30,634 nt of DNA from Nemertoderma westbladi (GCA_032718475.1 JAUCBJ010002300.1:1-30634), one strand, 5' to 3'. Positions 9,736 to 20,516 are shown, counted from the first letter of the stretch. Numbers and translations: made by a program. The notes: a model not told the origin generated them from the sequence alone.

Positions 9736-11129
9736 GTATTCATTCTGAATTCTGTTAAAAGTAGCCATCGACCCTGCCTGCTACTTATTTATATTAAGTG
9801 ATTTAGAAACGTTTATTACTCATGCTTGCTTATCATGCAATGTATGAACAATACAGTTATTGGATTTAAAAAAGGAATCTTCCGCACTGGAAATGTGGTT
9901 AAAACCTTGAACATCACAACACATAAACATCTTGTTTTAAAAAACCCCTCCCTAAAACCTTGTATAAAAGTAATAGGGTATAGGGTGAACTGAACGGACA
10001 GGACAAACAACAAATAAAGGACGATACAACATTGCCTAAGCGACAGCTTAGAGTGGTTACGTTTCATATCGCCAATTTATATACGGTATTTATATTTTTT
10101 TTTTCTTGGACAAACTGATTTAACAAAAATTCTTGTTCTCATTCAAAATTTAAAGTGTCAAAAAACTGAAAGTTAACATTTTTCCGTTATGTATGATCTG
10201 TACTGTACGTATTCAAACAACCACCACCATAATATAACTTCAAAAATTACAAAATGCTCTCTGGGTAAAATATTTACAAATTACATGCTAATACCAACTA
10301 ATTACATTATTACTAACAGTTAGTAATTTATATAAAATTTAACTATATGTAATATTCTACCCGAGCCAGTTCGGCCATGAGATAATCACCGAACGACATC
10401 CTGTACATTGTAAAACCGACATCAACAATAAAGCGGTTCTTCGATGGGGAATCGAAGGAAACTGCGAAATGAAATTGTATCTTGGAAATATTTTTCTCTA
10501 ATACAATGCAATGAAGTGATCAGGGAAATGGATATGAAGGAACGCTCTGTCCAGGTAGCTGGGGTGCTGCGAAAGGAAACCGCAGCTCACCAGGAAATCT
10601 CTCAAACGGAATCCAGGAAAACTGGGTAATGGTGGTAAGGACCATACTGTGTTCTTCCATATGCATCAACGAACGACTAAACGCCCCAGTGTCCATGGTG
10701 ATGCGTATTGACCACGTAGGCGCTTGAGAGATGTATATGTATATTGAGATTACATACTTCAAGTTTATATTAATATGATTGATATCAATTAACTTAAGTT
10801 GATCGATGTCCCATCTTCTTCATACAAGTAAAAAATTTAACTCCATATTGAAAGCAATAACTTGGAATAGAAAGTGTTAAGGAAATATTCATGATAAGAT
10901 AAGATTTTACAATCTTTCGAACAGATTGAATGAAAATAACATTCCTCTCATTCCTATTCCAAGTTTAGTTCTCATTGGTATGTATTTGATCCAGTTTGAC
11001 GTCGAATAATAATTAATCATCAAATAATATTCCATTATATCATCCAATTAATTAATGTCCAATATATACTATCTACATATCATCTATCTTAAACTACAAA
11101 TACCTATATAATAAGACATTTATTTATAT
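9736..11129. other. AT-rich intron DNA without recognised features
   Basis: A few short frames exist (for example 9816-10067 - and 10444-10629 +), but none shows a domain. A 19-bp near-palindrome with arms ATTACTAAC and GTTAGTAAT lies at 10308-10326. The stretch 10430-10730 is less AT-rich than its surroundings and may be an old repeat. If the LTR edge at 9725 is real, this would be the 3' untranslated region of that - strand element. Confidence 0.4.
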
Positions 11130-11134
11130 AAGTA
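11130..11134. repeat. 5-bp target-site duplication AAGTA, left copy
   Basis: It directly precedes the left LTR; the same five bases directly follow the right LTR at 23855-23859. Five bases is normal for BEL/Pao and many other LTR elements. Confidence 0.9.
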
Positions 11135-12374
11135 TGTTCGCGCTTTCAGACCTTTGGCAGTTTAACCCGCCAAATTAGGATGTCTTCTAGATAATAAATC
11201 GCTTTAGCCTCTAACAAGTATTTGATTCACTACACTAGTCGAAACCAATCTGTGCGCGATCATTCACCCGCTGGATATTCCCGGGAGATTGGGTTCGACG
11301 GCTTAATTTTATTGCTATGTAAGCCTAATGTATTATTCGACTGACAGTATTATATAATCTCTGACAATATTATTCACCTTCAGGGAATATTAACAATTCC
11401 TTTAGGACGTGGCGCTCTATCTATATAAACAGAGTTATGACTTAAACTACTCACAACGATATGGCTTAGTTACAATTCACATATATGGCGCATTCTTTAG
11501 GAAATGCTTCGTTATCAGTCTCACTCATACACAATGCTGCACAATACTGCACACTGATCTGCCGATCTTCACTGATTTTAGTCACATATAAAAGGAACAC
11601 GGACCGAATCATGTAGGGTCTATCAAATAACATTAGATTCACTTCAAACCACTCAACATAGGTCGCAATCATTTATCTGTAACCTTTCTCTCTTACCTTC
11701 GGTATATCAAGAATATTGGGTTTTCGGGGTTATTTGTCGTTATTCCAAATATAATAATTCATCAACCATATTATGAAGAACTGACAGTAAATAGCAGTAT
11801 AACAATATAAAGTATGCACAGTGTTACACAGTATGCAGTGTATGCAGTACTGCAGTATGCAGTATGCAGATAACGGATATATGTCCTTATAATTAAGCCT
11901 ACTAGTGTAGGGCTAAAGCAGAAAAGCACAAAATACTCTAAAGCCGTTCTTCCTGGCTTAGAATCACCAACAACACTGATAAGAATAACTATAAGAATAC
12001 CAGCTACCCTTATTCCACGAAGCTCCCGTTCAACACAGAGAAAGAGCAGTGAGATAGGAAAATTCAGTTCAGTAGCTCTGTGATAGGTCAAAATCAAAGC
12101 TAACTCAAATTCTATTGGCAGATACAGAAAGTTGCAACGTGGCAATATCAGCCGTTAGCCGTCGTCATGGTAGCGACACTGTTTTCAAGAGTATCGAGCC
12201 TTTTACGTCACGAAATTACAGATTATGTCCTCTAAAGTACAAATACAGAAGAAATGGCTTTTATGTCCTCCAAAACACCAGTACAGCAAGGACACGGCCT
12301 TTTTATGCCTGGTAAACCAACCACAGAGTACTTTATGGGGATAATAACCGGCTAATTACGCAAAAGCTTTTACA
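11135..12374 (-). repeat. 3' LTR of the 12.7-kb element
   Basis: Matches 22615-23854 at a constant offset of 11,480 with three substitutions seen. In element sense it starts TGTAAAAGC and ends GCGAACA. A tandem array of 7-9 bp units sharing TATGCAG (about 11829-11868) lies in its middle. An AATAAA-like signal in element sense lies near 11310. Short frames inside it are the same in both LTRs and are not taken as genes. Confidence 0.96.
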
Positions 12375-12383
12375 CCGCTCCCA
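12375..12383 (-). other. Polypurine-tract-like sequence next to the 3' LTR
   Basis: In element sense TGGGAGCGG directly precedes the LTR start TGTAAAAGC. It is short and has one C, so it is a modest polypurine tract, but it is in exactly the required place for second-strand priming. Confidence 0.6.
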
Positions 12384-12452
12384 GAAAATGGGATTTAAGT
12401 CTATAAAATATAACAAATCACAGTTTCTAAAATATAAAGATACTCTAAACAG

Positions 12453-12764
12453 TTAGTCTTTCTTACGCAGACGGCGTTTACGCAGTTTCTTGAGGCTAGC
12501 AAGAGTCCTTTTCTCTTTGGGGGGAGCCACTTTACTAGGAGGGCTATAAATCCTGTGTGAAGGGTGCAATATGATTGCATCAGAAGGTGTAGGATTATGG
12601 TCGGGGTATCCGCCGTTTCGATATGCTTCTCCTCGAGCTGATTTTCCTCCGCTTGTCATGGGATACGTTCGTCCAAAACTCTCGCAGAGAATAGGGTTTT
12701 CTAAGCTTGATATCTTCTGTGAGATTCGAGGTTTCCCAATCGAACTGAAATAAGGCCAATTCGT
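12453..12764 (-). CDS. Small basic ORF near the 3' LTR (possible spliced accessory exon)
   Basis: Element-sense frame ending at 12453. The ATG version starts at 12659 and gives 68 residues, ending in a dense basic tail KKLRKRRLRKKD that looks like a nuclear or nucleolar signal, preceded by the Pro-rich SPPSKVAPPKEKR. The same frame is open upstream without an ATG to about 12764, where a good acceptor (CCTTATTTCAG) occurs in element sense, so it may be a 3' exon. No family recognised. Its place, between the end of the polyprotein frame and the 3' LTR, is where some retroelements keep accessory genes. Chance ORF remains possible. Confidence 0.35.
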   Translation of the reverse strand, partial: TNWPYFSSIGKPRISQKISSLENPILCESFGRTYPMTSGGKSARGEAYRNGGYPDHNPTPSDAIILHPSHRIYSPPSKVAPPKEKRTLASLKKLRKRRLRKKD

Positions 12765-13477
12765 TTATCGATTGGACTTACTGTTATAACTTACGTTTAT
12801 CTGAACAAACGCAGGTTTCTTTTTTGATCTTTATAGAATAGCGTTTAACTCGTTTCGTACAACGCTCTCCTTCACCTTGATGAAGGGTTGTATCGCGTTA
12901 AACGGGACGACCATACGGTTGGATAGTGATATTAGGTGTCCGCGTCATAATCCAGCTAGGTAAGATGGGCGGCTAGCTAGAAATCACTGTCGGAGTGTTA
13001 CCGATTAATTGTTAGGGTAGCACTAGATCTTGAACAGTGAATACCGTCCGCGAGGATCCACGACACCACCAGGATCGCAGGTCTGAGGTCCAACTAAGGA
13101 ATGAGGAGGTTTGACCGAGTATTCCGGGACTCTGATCGTAGGTTTACTCTAGGATCGTTAGAGCCGAGTGAGCATAGGTGATACGTCAAACAAGTTTCGC
13201 TCGAAACTCCAGTAAATATAACGAACACAACTGTGTTTAACACAACGTTTCCGTGGATGTTTATGTCTTTCCGTTTATTGGCTGGGTCTAGGGCATTTAC
13301 CGTAATAATACCAAAGACGCACGTCTGGTAGGGGAAACGCGGGTGATATTTATTTGTTGTTACAATGCTTCTATCAAGAATTCCAAATATACGTTGGAGT
13401 TACCGCGTTTATTTGTTTCTTTAGTGTCTTTTCTTTTGAGTCGATTTCGAATAGAATTTTCGCATTCGAATTTCAGT

Positions 13478-13783
13478 TTATGGTTCCGACTCCGCTGGGC
13501 AGGATATATAGTCGACATAGTCCGTATTGTGTAAATCGATAGGATGACCAGTAGTTAAGAAGCCCATATACGTACCATTACGCTGCGTATATCGAGCAGC
13601 GAATTTTCTATAGTCCAACTCTCGCGAGAGCTGCACTTGGGACATTGTCGGTTCGATATAACGACCATCGTCCTCTGCAGCAGTTGGACTAACGTCGCCG
13701 CGTATTAAGCTATCAACAAACGCTTGTAAAAGTAGAGTATATCGCTCCCCGATACCAAGACCATCTTCTATCAACTCCGTCAT
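13478..13783 (-). CDS. Small ORF of 101 residues in the element 3' region, function unknown
   Basis: Starts at the ATG at 13783 (the open frame extends upstream to about 13890). The product is mixed in composition, with an acidic N-terminus (MTELIEDG), a likely helix LLLQAFVDSLI, and the segment LDYRKFAARYTQRNGTYMGF. It is on the element's coding strand in a stretch that is less AT-rich than its surroundings. I recognise no domain. It may be an accessory gene, a remnant of the lost pol end, or captured sequence. A donor-like GGTACGT occurs at about 13576 but does not match the phase of the downstream basic ORF. Confidence 0.4.
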   Translation of the reverse strand: MTELIEDGLGIGERYTLLLQAFVDSLIRGDVSPTAAEDDGRYIEPTMSQVQLSRELDYRKFAARYTQRNGTYMGFLTTGHPIDLHNTDYVDYISCPAESEP

Positions 13784-13899
13784 GTCTGCTATATATGAGT
13801 TTATCCATATTATAATGAGTTTATATTTAGGCGAGCGGGCGTCGCTGCCTACCCCAATCAACCCCCGGACAGTACGAGATCCTCAGCGCCGATGTGTCG

Positions 13900-15539
13900 T
13901 CGCCGCTGTACTTTCGCCAACGACGTAGCCGCACAACGACAACGACAACCGGCACAAGTCACTCAACTGTCCGTCCCAAAGGCTTAGATGTACTTCAGGT
14001 TTTCCTTGGAGAGTTAGGTTACTTTTACGATTGCGACTAGCTACTGTAAAGACACTTTAGCAGTAACATTCACCTATAAACTCACAAATACCACACAACT
14101 GGTCACAACTACACACATTCGGGCCATTTGTCCGTTAGTCAATGCCTTCCAGAATGTCACTGTATTATTATGTATCCTTGGATACTAGTAGTGCGCTATT
14201 TATTCCCTATGCTATTCAATGGGACAAGCTTTCTATTGTTCTTTTAACTCAATTCTAATTCTAGCGTGGTTGTTGCTATGGTGACATTATGCAAAGCTAG
14301 CGGTAGAATTAGAGTAATTCCAATGCATACAGATCTGGGATGTTATTTAATAGTATTCTTTAATAGTCAATGTTCTGTTTTATACATGACTTTATGAATT
14401 TTATCGGCTATTGACTATGTTTGGGAGACTTTCACACACTCATACGCATGATAAGATAAATCTCCGCTCCCTTGATCTATTAATTAATGGAATTTTGGGA
14501 ACTTTATAAATTGCGTAAAAATGGCAATTTATTAAATTCATTAAAAGGCATGAATTTAAATTTATTCCCTGAAATTTTATTATTTGATAATTAAATGGAC
14601 ATATTTTGATTCTAGAACATGTCTAGGGACACAAGATCCTTAATTCTATGACAATTGTCTTTTTTAAGAATATCGGTAAATGCTACGATATCTTAATTGA
14701 CTAGAATTGTTGAAGGATCTGAATTTTACAGATTTTGATTTATTAGATTTGCAAATATTAAATAATTAATATTTGAGATGGGCACCGATTTATTCCAGAA
14801 CTTGTCTGGGGACGTTAACCACTGATTCTAGAATTTGTCTTTCAAGTATATCGGTGGGTGCCACGATATCTTAATCGACTAGAATTACAGATGGTCAAAG
14901 GGTTTAACAGATTTATTTTGCGTTATACGCTACTGTTAAATGGACATCACGCTACTATAATAATAATAATAATTGTTTATTCCAGGACCCCCAAGTTTCC
15001 CTGGTGTCCCATAACGTACATGGCCTATAGTTCTAGCACAAACAAAAAGTAGAGCTACTATATGTATTATTTAATATACGGTATGAGAGCAATATCGCAC
15101 GAAGCAATGTCAGTGTGAAGAGGCAAGTCGTTTCCAAGGTCTACCCAGAGCTTGGTTTAGCCGAGACACGAGGATCTGAACTTTGCATTCCTAATACTCT
15201 GCCTACCAATAATACTTAAATATAGTAGTGGCTTTATTGTACTTTAATAAGTACGGACATTTCATCTTACTGTAGTCACGTATTTATAATATGATACGGA
15301 CAGTAAGGAAAGAGGAAAAGAATTATTTCTTGCCGTCGCATTAAATATAATATATACGTAATTAAGTAATAAACGCGAATATATATTGCACTAATCTACT
15401 AAATAATCGCTAAAATAACATTCTACTGAATAAAATTAAAGAAAACGATTATAATAAAATTACATAGTAATACATACAGAAATATAAAAATAATAAAATA
15501 ATATAAAATAATAGAGTCACACACCCACTCCATATGTTG
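13900..15539 (-). other. Element 3' untranslated region with repeats
   Basis: Contains an (ACAACG)n-like patch near 13935-13950 and a (TAA)n patch near 14957-14973. An imperfect tandem duplication with a period of about 181 bp has units starting near 14608 and 14789; both share TCTAGAAC/TCCAGAAC, GTCT.GGGAC, the ATATCGGT block and ACGATATCTTAAT.GACTAGAATT. I see no integrase sequence here, although that is where it would lie in a full BEL/Pao element. Confidence 0.6.
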
Positions 15540-18500
15540 TTACGTTATGGAGTCCCTAGATGTTTGAAGGATTAGGGAGGTGGTCGTGGGAAGAGAATCT
15601 TGCCTTCCACAGTTTCCGGAGAGTCCTCCATTCCCTTCCGGTAAACACAAACGACCGACTGGGTGATTGAGTCGCTGCATCCCGAATACAATTCCAGGTT
15701 TCCTCTTCGTCCTGGAATAGTGACGATAGAAACATCGTTCTAAGTACACGACGGCCTTACAAAGCCGATTCCAGGAGCTATAGTGGTCCGTCGCTCCCTG
15801 CAGGAGAGGTGAGAGTCCCTGCGAGACGTCTGATGTTCCAGAGCTCCAATCGCTCTCTCTGATCTTCATGAAGGATCCACTCGCGGTGGGGAGGTCCAGA
15901 TCCACGGCGTCGTCCCTGGCAATATGTAATACCGACAGATCTATCCCGGGTTCAAATAACTCCGCTCCACCCGTCCGGGTTTTAGGTTTAACTTTCTCCG
16001 CTCCCTTGGCTGGTCTAATCTCAGTCGGAGTAAGATGGGGAGGCCATTCATCCTCCTTACTCAGGAAGTCGGGTTCACCTAACCGGTCTGTAGTATCTGT
16101 CAGTTCTTGAGGAGTTGCTCCTCTGGAAGCGATGTCAGTTATATTCATCGTCTTGGGGCAATATCTCCATTGATCTACATTGGAGTTAAGATTGTCATTA
16201 TCTGAGGAGTGTGGTGTTCCCTCAGTTGGGTCGTCTCCCTCACTAGTATCGTCTTCCCATTCACTCACCTGGCAGACGCGATCTTGAAGCAGTCTTTCCC
16301 TGAGCGTTCTACGGGAAGGTCCAGTAAGGTACCAACCTACTCTAGTTCTTACCGCATAGGTCTGAAGTGGTTGCGGTTGAGTAGGTCGTTTCTCTAATGT
16401 CTCCAGCGCCTCATGCGCGTTTTGACCGATTAATATTTGTACTCCAGGATAATCGGTGTCGAATCTAGGGATGTTAAGTTGTCGGACATGATCATCTTCG
16501 TCCCAATTATAAGGTTCCACTTGGGTGGTAGCGAAGTTCTTTATTGCCACCATTTTGACTGACCTTATACTGTATTCTCCTAGTTTATCCTGTGGAGTGG
16601 ACAACTCACCTATATAATAGTCGGCAGCTACAGTAGAATTCCAAACCTGCATGATCCCTGACATGTTTAGCTTGGTTCGGAACTTGGGTTGTCCAGCAAA
16701 GATGACTTCGGCTAGTTCTTTATCGATGAATGTTCCTGTGCTACCGGAGTCCAGGAGGGCGTTCACTATATAGCTCTTCTGAGGTCCGTGGACCCGTAAC
16801 TGGACTACAGGAAATTCTCGGATTCCTACATTGGAAGTTGGCGCTTTCCAAGATGGTTGTTGATCTGAAGTAGTTAGGGTGAGGTCGCTGTCTGTGTCTT
16901 TCTCATACATGAGTGCTCGATACACTGCGGTGGTGTTTATTAAGTAACAGGATTCGTTTTCGTCGGAGAACTCGTCCGTATAGAATCCTTCCATCTCAGA
17001 TTGATCAGTGTCGTTCACATCACTGAATTGGACATGTAGTTCGGACTCACTTACCTGACTCGAGCTGTTTCGTTCGAATTCCGTGTGCAACAAGATATGA
17101 TGTTTTGCGCCGCACTTTGCACACCTTGCGTCGGAGTAACAGGTTCGCCGTTGGTGTCCTCGTCTGAGGCAATTATAACACAACCGCTTATCCCACATGA
17201 CTTCACGTCTATCCTTTAGTGATTTCCTCAGGAATTTATCACACGCATTTAAACGGTGGGGCCCGTCGCACAGCACACATTTCGGCTTGATGTTACTTAC
17301 TTTAACCTGTGCTATGTGGTGCACACTTGTTCTTTCCTCGGGCTTTCTCACCTGAATTCTTTTAGGAGACGTAGGAAGGGTTTTTTGTACCGGTTCCCTT
17401 CTGTCATTGGGTCGAGACTCGGATTTACTTACCTGATCTTTAGGCATTTTATTGACATAATAAGATCTGTCAGTGTCTTTCCCGCTGTCCTCTCCTTGAG
17501 AAGTTTGGCTTTCACCGTCGTCGGTATAACATACTGGTGTTACCCTTCTCCTAGAAACGGGTTTCTCACTTACCTTGTTTTCCAATGTCTTCTCTCTGGA
17601 CTGCCTTAGGAGCTGTAATTTCACTTCTCTATCTAAGAATGACATGAGATCAGTCATGGTAGGGTCTCGTCGTTGTTGTTCCATCATATATAACACCTTC
17701 TTATCCCAGCGTGTACCTACTCCACCCTTGGGCAAAGTAGATGCTAAGGCTCCTACAACCATAGAATTCTGGTATTCATGAGACTTACCTAACCAATCTA
17801 GTTGTCTACAGATCTCCTGAATCTCATCGGAAAACTCTATAATCCCGCTGCTAAGAAACTTTCGGGGCGCCATTAATTTCGCATATAAATACCTAGCTAT
17901 GTTAGTCCTATTACCATACCTGATGTTTAGTGTATCCCAAACTTGTCTTAATCCGTCTGGATGTCCAATAAACTTTAACGCCATTAACTTGGGAGATCCT
18001 TCAAAGCACTCGATGAGGTATCTAAGTTTTTCTCCATTAGATAGTACAGAGTTCTGTATGTTATCTTTGTAATATTCATTAAAAGGTAACCATTTCATCT
18101 CATCTCCATTGAACTTGACGATCTCTCCCACCTTTACCGCTTGCCGGGCTTCGGTTCTAGCCATTTGACGCGTAAAACTTTCTTGGGCCATCGTGTTATT
18201 TAATATCGAGTTATCGGTATATAAATTTCTCGGATTATGATCAGTTCTATATGGAATATCATTATCAACAGGTCTATAATTACCCTTAATAGGGTTCACT
18301 ATAGGAGTTTCAACTTCGCTAGCAGTATATATGCGTGTAGGCTCCACACCTTGCGCATGAGATACTTCAGACCTAACAGGTTGACACATTGTTACTGAGG
18401 GTGGTGGTATACCTCTTTGAGTATTTACTAATTTATCGCGCTCTAGCGCGATACTTTGCTGCACTTCTTGCAACTCTAGTCTACTTTCCCTTACTGTGCC

Positions 18501-20516
18501 CTTAAATTGCTGGACAGTCTCCTGCATCTGCCCGAGCAGGATATCCATCCCCCGCCGTCCCTCGTCCACCCATTCGACCGCCAAAGCGGGAGTCGCCAAC
18601 GTTGTAGCGGGCGGACGATGGACAACGGGCGACAAATTATGAATATTTCGCTCGGGACCCAGGACTTGAACTGTCTCTGGGGCAGTTCTACGGGGCACAG
18701 GTAGCTTAGTGCTATGCAGAGGGAATTTAGAGGTAACTTCAGGGAGCACAGGTGTGTCTATCACCGAAGGGGTGATTTCGAGAACAGGCCTAATTATTTC
18801 AGGCTCATCTACTATAGTAGGGAGTCTTTCTATTTTAATTATTTGGTCTGTGGGTTCTGTACTGCCTAAGTTGGTGTTATTTAGTTGCCTTCTAACAGCT
18901 GGAGGCAAATCAGGCAATTTCTGACGGTGGAATGTTCTTTTACGTCTACTTAGACAAGATCTATTTCCCTTGCCTTCAGTATCGGTGGTATCACCTTCCT
19001 CAGATGATGTATATCCCTGTCGTTTGGGAGTAGATCGATTCATCATCTGCATATTACTAGCTGTTAACTGTTTATTTATGCAGTCTTGATTCTCCTGAAT
19101 GTTTTCCAATTCTAATTGGGTGGTTTCTTCAGTCGCTCTCCGTTCGGCTTCTGCCACTGCCTCTGCTGTTGCCAGTGCCGCTTTTCTTTCCGCTTCGGCC
19201 TCTGCCTTTGCTGCTGCTACTGCCGCTTTTGCCTCTGCCGCTGCCACTGCCGCTGCCGCTTTTGTTTCTGCCGCTGCCACTGCCGCTGCCGCTTTTGTTT
19301 CTGCTTTTGCAGCTGCCACTGCTGCTGCTACTGCCGCTGCCTTTCTGTCTTCTATACGTTTTTTCTTTACTTGTTCTTCCTTTTCTCTAGCGATGCGGAG
19401 TTGTTCATCGAATTTAGCTTGGTTCGCCGCTAACCTATCCACATCAATCGCATCTAACACAAGTTTGGCTCCTTCGCTATTAGGGCTAAGTCCCTCTAGC
19501 CTTCTCCTCAACTCTTCATCTCCCAAAAAACGCTGATAGTCTGACAGATAGATATCAATGGCATCTTTCTTATGCGGTTTCTCTGCCGTCGCTTCACTTT
19601 CCACTTGGGAAAAAGTAGCGTCCGTCGATTCTCCATGGGTTGATCGCTCCTCTAGCTGAGCTTTCCACTGAGCTGTTCCTTGAACCTGGAGATTCACCCT
19701 TTGAAACCAAGTCTTTACGGCGACTTGCAACGACGTGTCTTGTCTTCGTTTAGAAGCCTCCTCAAAGGCTGATAAGATTAGCCTGATTCGTAGAATTCTT
19801 TCTCTAACTTGATAAAGCAGCAATCCCTGCTCTTGAGGTCCTTGAGGTTGATGAAACAGTTGTTCTTTTAATCGCTCTATAGAGCTGAAGAATCCCTGTG
19901 CGTATCCGGCTGCGGACCTCTTCCACACAGCTGGATCGATGGTTTCCTTGGCTACTCCCATCCGGTGTATGTCTTCCCAGGCAGCTTCTGATAAATCAAA
20001 CGGGAGTCCGGGTCCGGGAAAGTTCCATTGCGACTCGACCATGGACTTCAGTTCTTCCCTTGTGTATCCAGCATAACTATCTCTAGTTGAACGCTGGCTT
20101 CTCGCCCAATCGATCTGGTGTTCTTCCACAGCGATCAATAATCTAGTGAGTACGGCTGCAGGAAGGATGAGAAGGGGATCCGTATAAACCGCATCCGTCA
20201 TCTCTGCTCCGCGCTCGGGTGTCAGCTCTACAGTATCCTCACTACTGGAGCTGCTGGGCCGCTGAGGAATAAGTTCTTGACTCGCGGGTTGTTGCTGTTC
20301 CGCTGCTTCTTGGTCCCGCTTGACCTGAGCTCGGGTGCCTATGATAGACCTACGATGTTGGACTAGCCTAGGTTCTTTTATTACTACTGGAGGGATGACT
20401 TTCCTCACAGTGGGAGGTGAACTGAACTTACGACCAGACGGTTGTACGTCTCTATCTGAGTCGCAGATAGTTACATCTAATAAACTGTCTGACAGGTTCT
20501 GCTTAGTATCAGACAT
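15540..20516 (-). CDS. BEL/Pao Gag-protease polyprotein with polymerase and integrase deleted
   Basis: An uninterrupted 1,658-residue frame. About residues 370-470 form a long Ala/Glu/Lys-rich coiled coil, made of repeated AAAVAAAE-type units. About 790-970 match the Gag domain known as DUF1759 (VGEIVKFNGDEMKWLPF to FLDREVKLQLL). Zinc knuckles follow at about 1078-1145 (CVLCDGPHRLNAC, CYNCLRRGHQRRTC, CAKCGAKHH). The aspartic protease active site LLDSGSTG is near 1251. Near 1449 the sequence jumps from the post-protease linker to the segment that normally follows RNase H (WRYCPKTMNITDIASRG), so reverse transcriptase and RNase H are removed in frame. The last 60 or so residues look frameshifted, and integrase is absent. 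Expected role: capsid assembly, RNA packaging and maturation, with polymerase and integrase supplied in trans. The ATG at 20516 is the first in frame. Confidence 0.92.
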   Translation of the reverse strand: MSDTKQNLSDSLLDVTICDSDRDVQPSGRKFSSPPTVRKVIPPVVIKEPRLVQHRRSIIGTRAQVKRDQEAAEQQQPASQELIPQRPSSSSSEDTVELTPERGAEMTDAVYTDPLLILPAAVLTRLLIAVEEHQIDWARSQRSTRDSYAGYTREELKSMVESQWNFPGPGLPFDLSEAAWEDIHRMGVAKETIDPAVWKRSAAGYAQGFFSSIERLKEQLFHQPQGPQEQGLLLYQVRERILRIRLILSAFEEASKRRQDTSLQVAVKTWFQRVNLQVQGTAQWKAQLEERSTHGESTDATFSQVESEATAEKPHKKDAIDIYLSDYQRFLGDEELRRRLEGLSPNSEGAKLVLDAIDVDRLAANQAKFDEQLRIAREKEEQVKKKRIEDRKAAAVAAAVAAAKAETKAAAAVAAAETKAAAAVAAAEAKAAVAAAKAEAEAERKAALATAEAVAEAERRATEETTQLELENIQENQDCINKQLTASNMQMMNRSTPKRQGYTSSEEGDTTDTEGKGNRSCLSRRKRTFHRQKLPDLPPAVRRQLNNTNLGSTEPTDQIIKIERLPTIVDEPEIIRPVLEITPSVIDTPVLPEVTSKFPLHSTKLPVPRRTAPETVQVLGPERNIHNLSPVVHRPPATTLATPALAVEWVDEGRRGMDILLGQMQETVQQFKGTVRESRLELQEVQQSIALERDKLVNTQRGIPPPSVTMCQPVRSEVSHAQGVEPTRIYTASEVETPIVNPIKGNYRPVDNDIPYRTDHNPRNLYTDNSILNNTMAQESFTRQMARTEARQAVKVGEIVKFNGDEMKWLPFNEYYKDNIQNSVLSNGEKLRYLIECFEGSPKLMALKFIGHPDGLRQVWDTLNIRYGNRTNIARYLYAKLMAPRKFLSSGIIEFSDEIQEICRQLDWLGKSHEYQNSMVVGALASTLPKGGVGTRWDKKVLYMMEQQRRDPTMTDLMSFLDREVKLQLLRQSREKTLENKVSEKPVSRRRVTPVCYTDDGESQTSQGEDSGKDTDRSYYVNKMPKDQVSKSESRPNDRREPVQKTLPTSPKRIQVRKPEERTSVHHIAQVKVSNIKPKCVLCDGPHRLNACDKFLRKSLKDRREVMWDKRLCYNCLRRGHQRRTCYSDARCAKCGAKHHILLHTEFERNSSSQVSESELHVQFSDVNDTDQSEMEGFYTDEFSDENESCYLINTTAVYRALMYEKDTDSDLTLTTSDQQPSWKAPTSNVGIREFPVVQLRVHGPQKSYIVNALLDSGSTGTFIDKELAEVIFAGQPKFRTKLNMSGIMQVWNSTVAADYYIGELSTPQDKLGEYSIRSVKMVAIKNFATTQVEPYNWDEDDHVRQLNIPRFDTDYPGVQILIGQNAHEALETLEKRPTQPQPLQTYAVRTRVGWYLTGPSRRTLRERLLQDRVCQVSEWEDDTSEGDDPTEGTPHSSDNDNLNSNVDQWRYCPKTMNITDIASRGATPQELTDTTDRLGEPDFLSKEDEWPPHLTPTEIRPAKGAEKVKPKTRTGGAELFEPGIDLSVLHIARDDAVDLDLPTASGSFMKIRESDWSSGTSDVSQGLSPLLQGATDHYSSWNRLCKAVVYLERCFYRHYSRTKRKPGIVFGMQRLNHPVGRLCLPEGNGGLSGNCGRQDSLPTTTSLILQTSRDSIT
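19165..19370 (-). repeat. Triplet-rich Ala-codon repeat coding for the Gag coiled coil
   Basis: A degenerate array of GCC/GCT-type codons interspersed with Glu and Lys codons. It opens long frames on both strands; the + strand frames here are antisense shadows. Repeat units of about 30-36 bp (GCTGCCACTGCCGCTGCCGC type on the + strand) point to expansion by slippage or unequal exchange. Confidence 0.8.

Noticed and set aside
10444-10762. Possible gene in a less AT-rich patch of the intron (frames on both strands)
   Set aside because: No domain, no splice context and opposing frames of similar length; more likely an old repeat.
11409-12315. Small frames repeated exactly at 22889-23795
   Set aside because: They are in the LTRs; the identity comes from LTR duplication, and none shows a domain.
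13478-13861. Leftover integrase of the young LTR element
   Set aside because: It shows none of the integrase blocks (D..GTNF, ERLV, LNSRP) seen in the two other BEL/Pao copies.
19099-19536. Long + strand frames rich in Ala/Ser or Leu/Pro/Cys
   Set aside because: They are antisense readings of the Gag triplet repeat and have no independent support.
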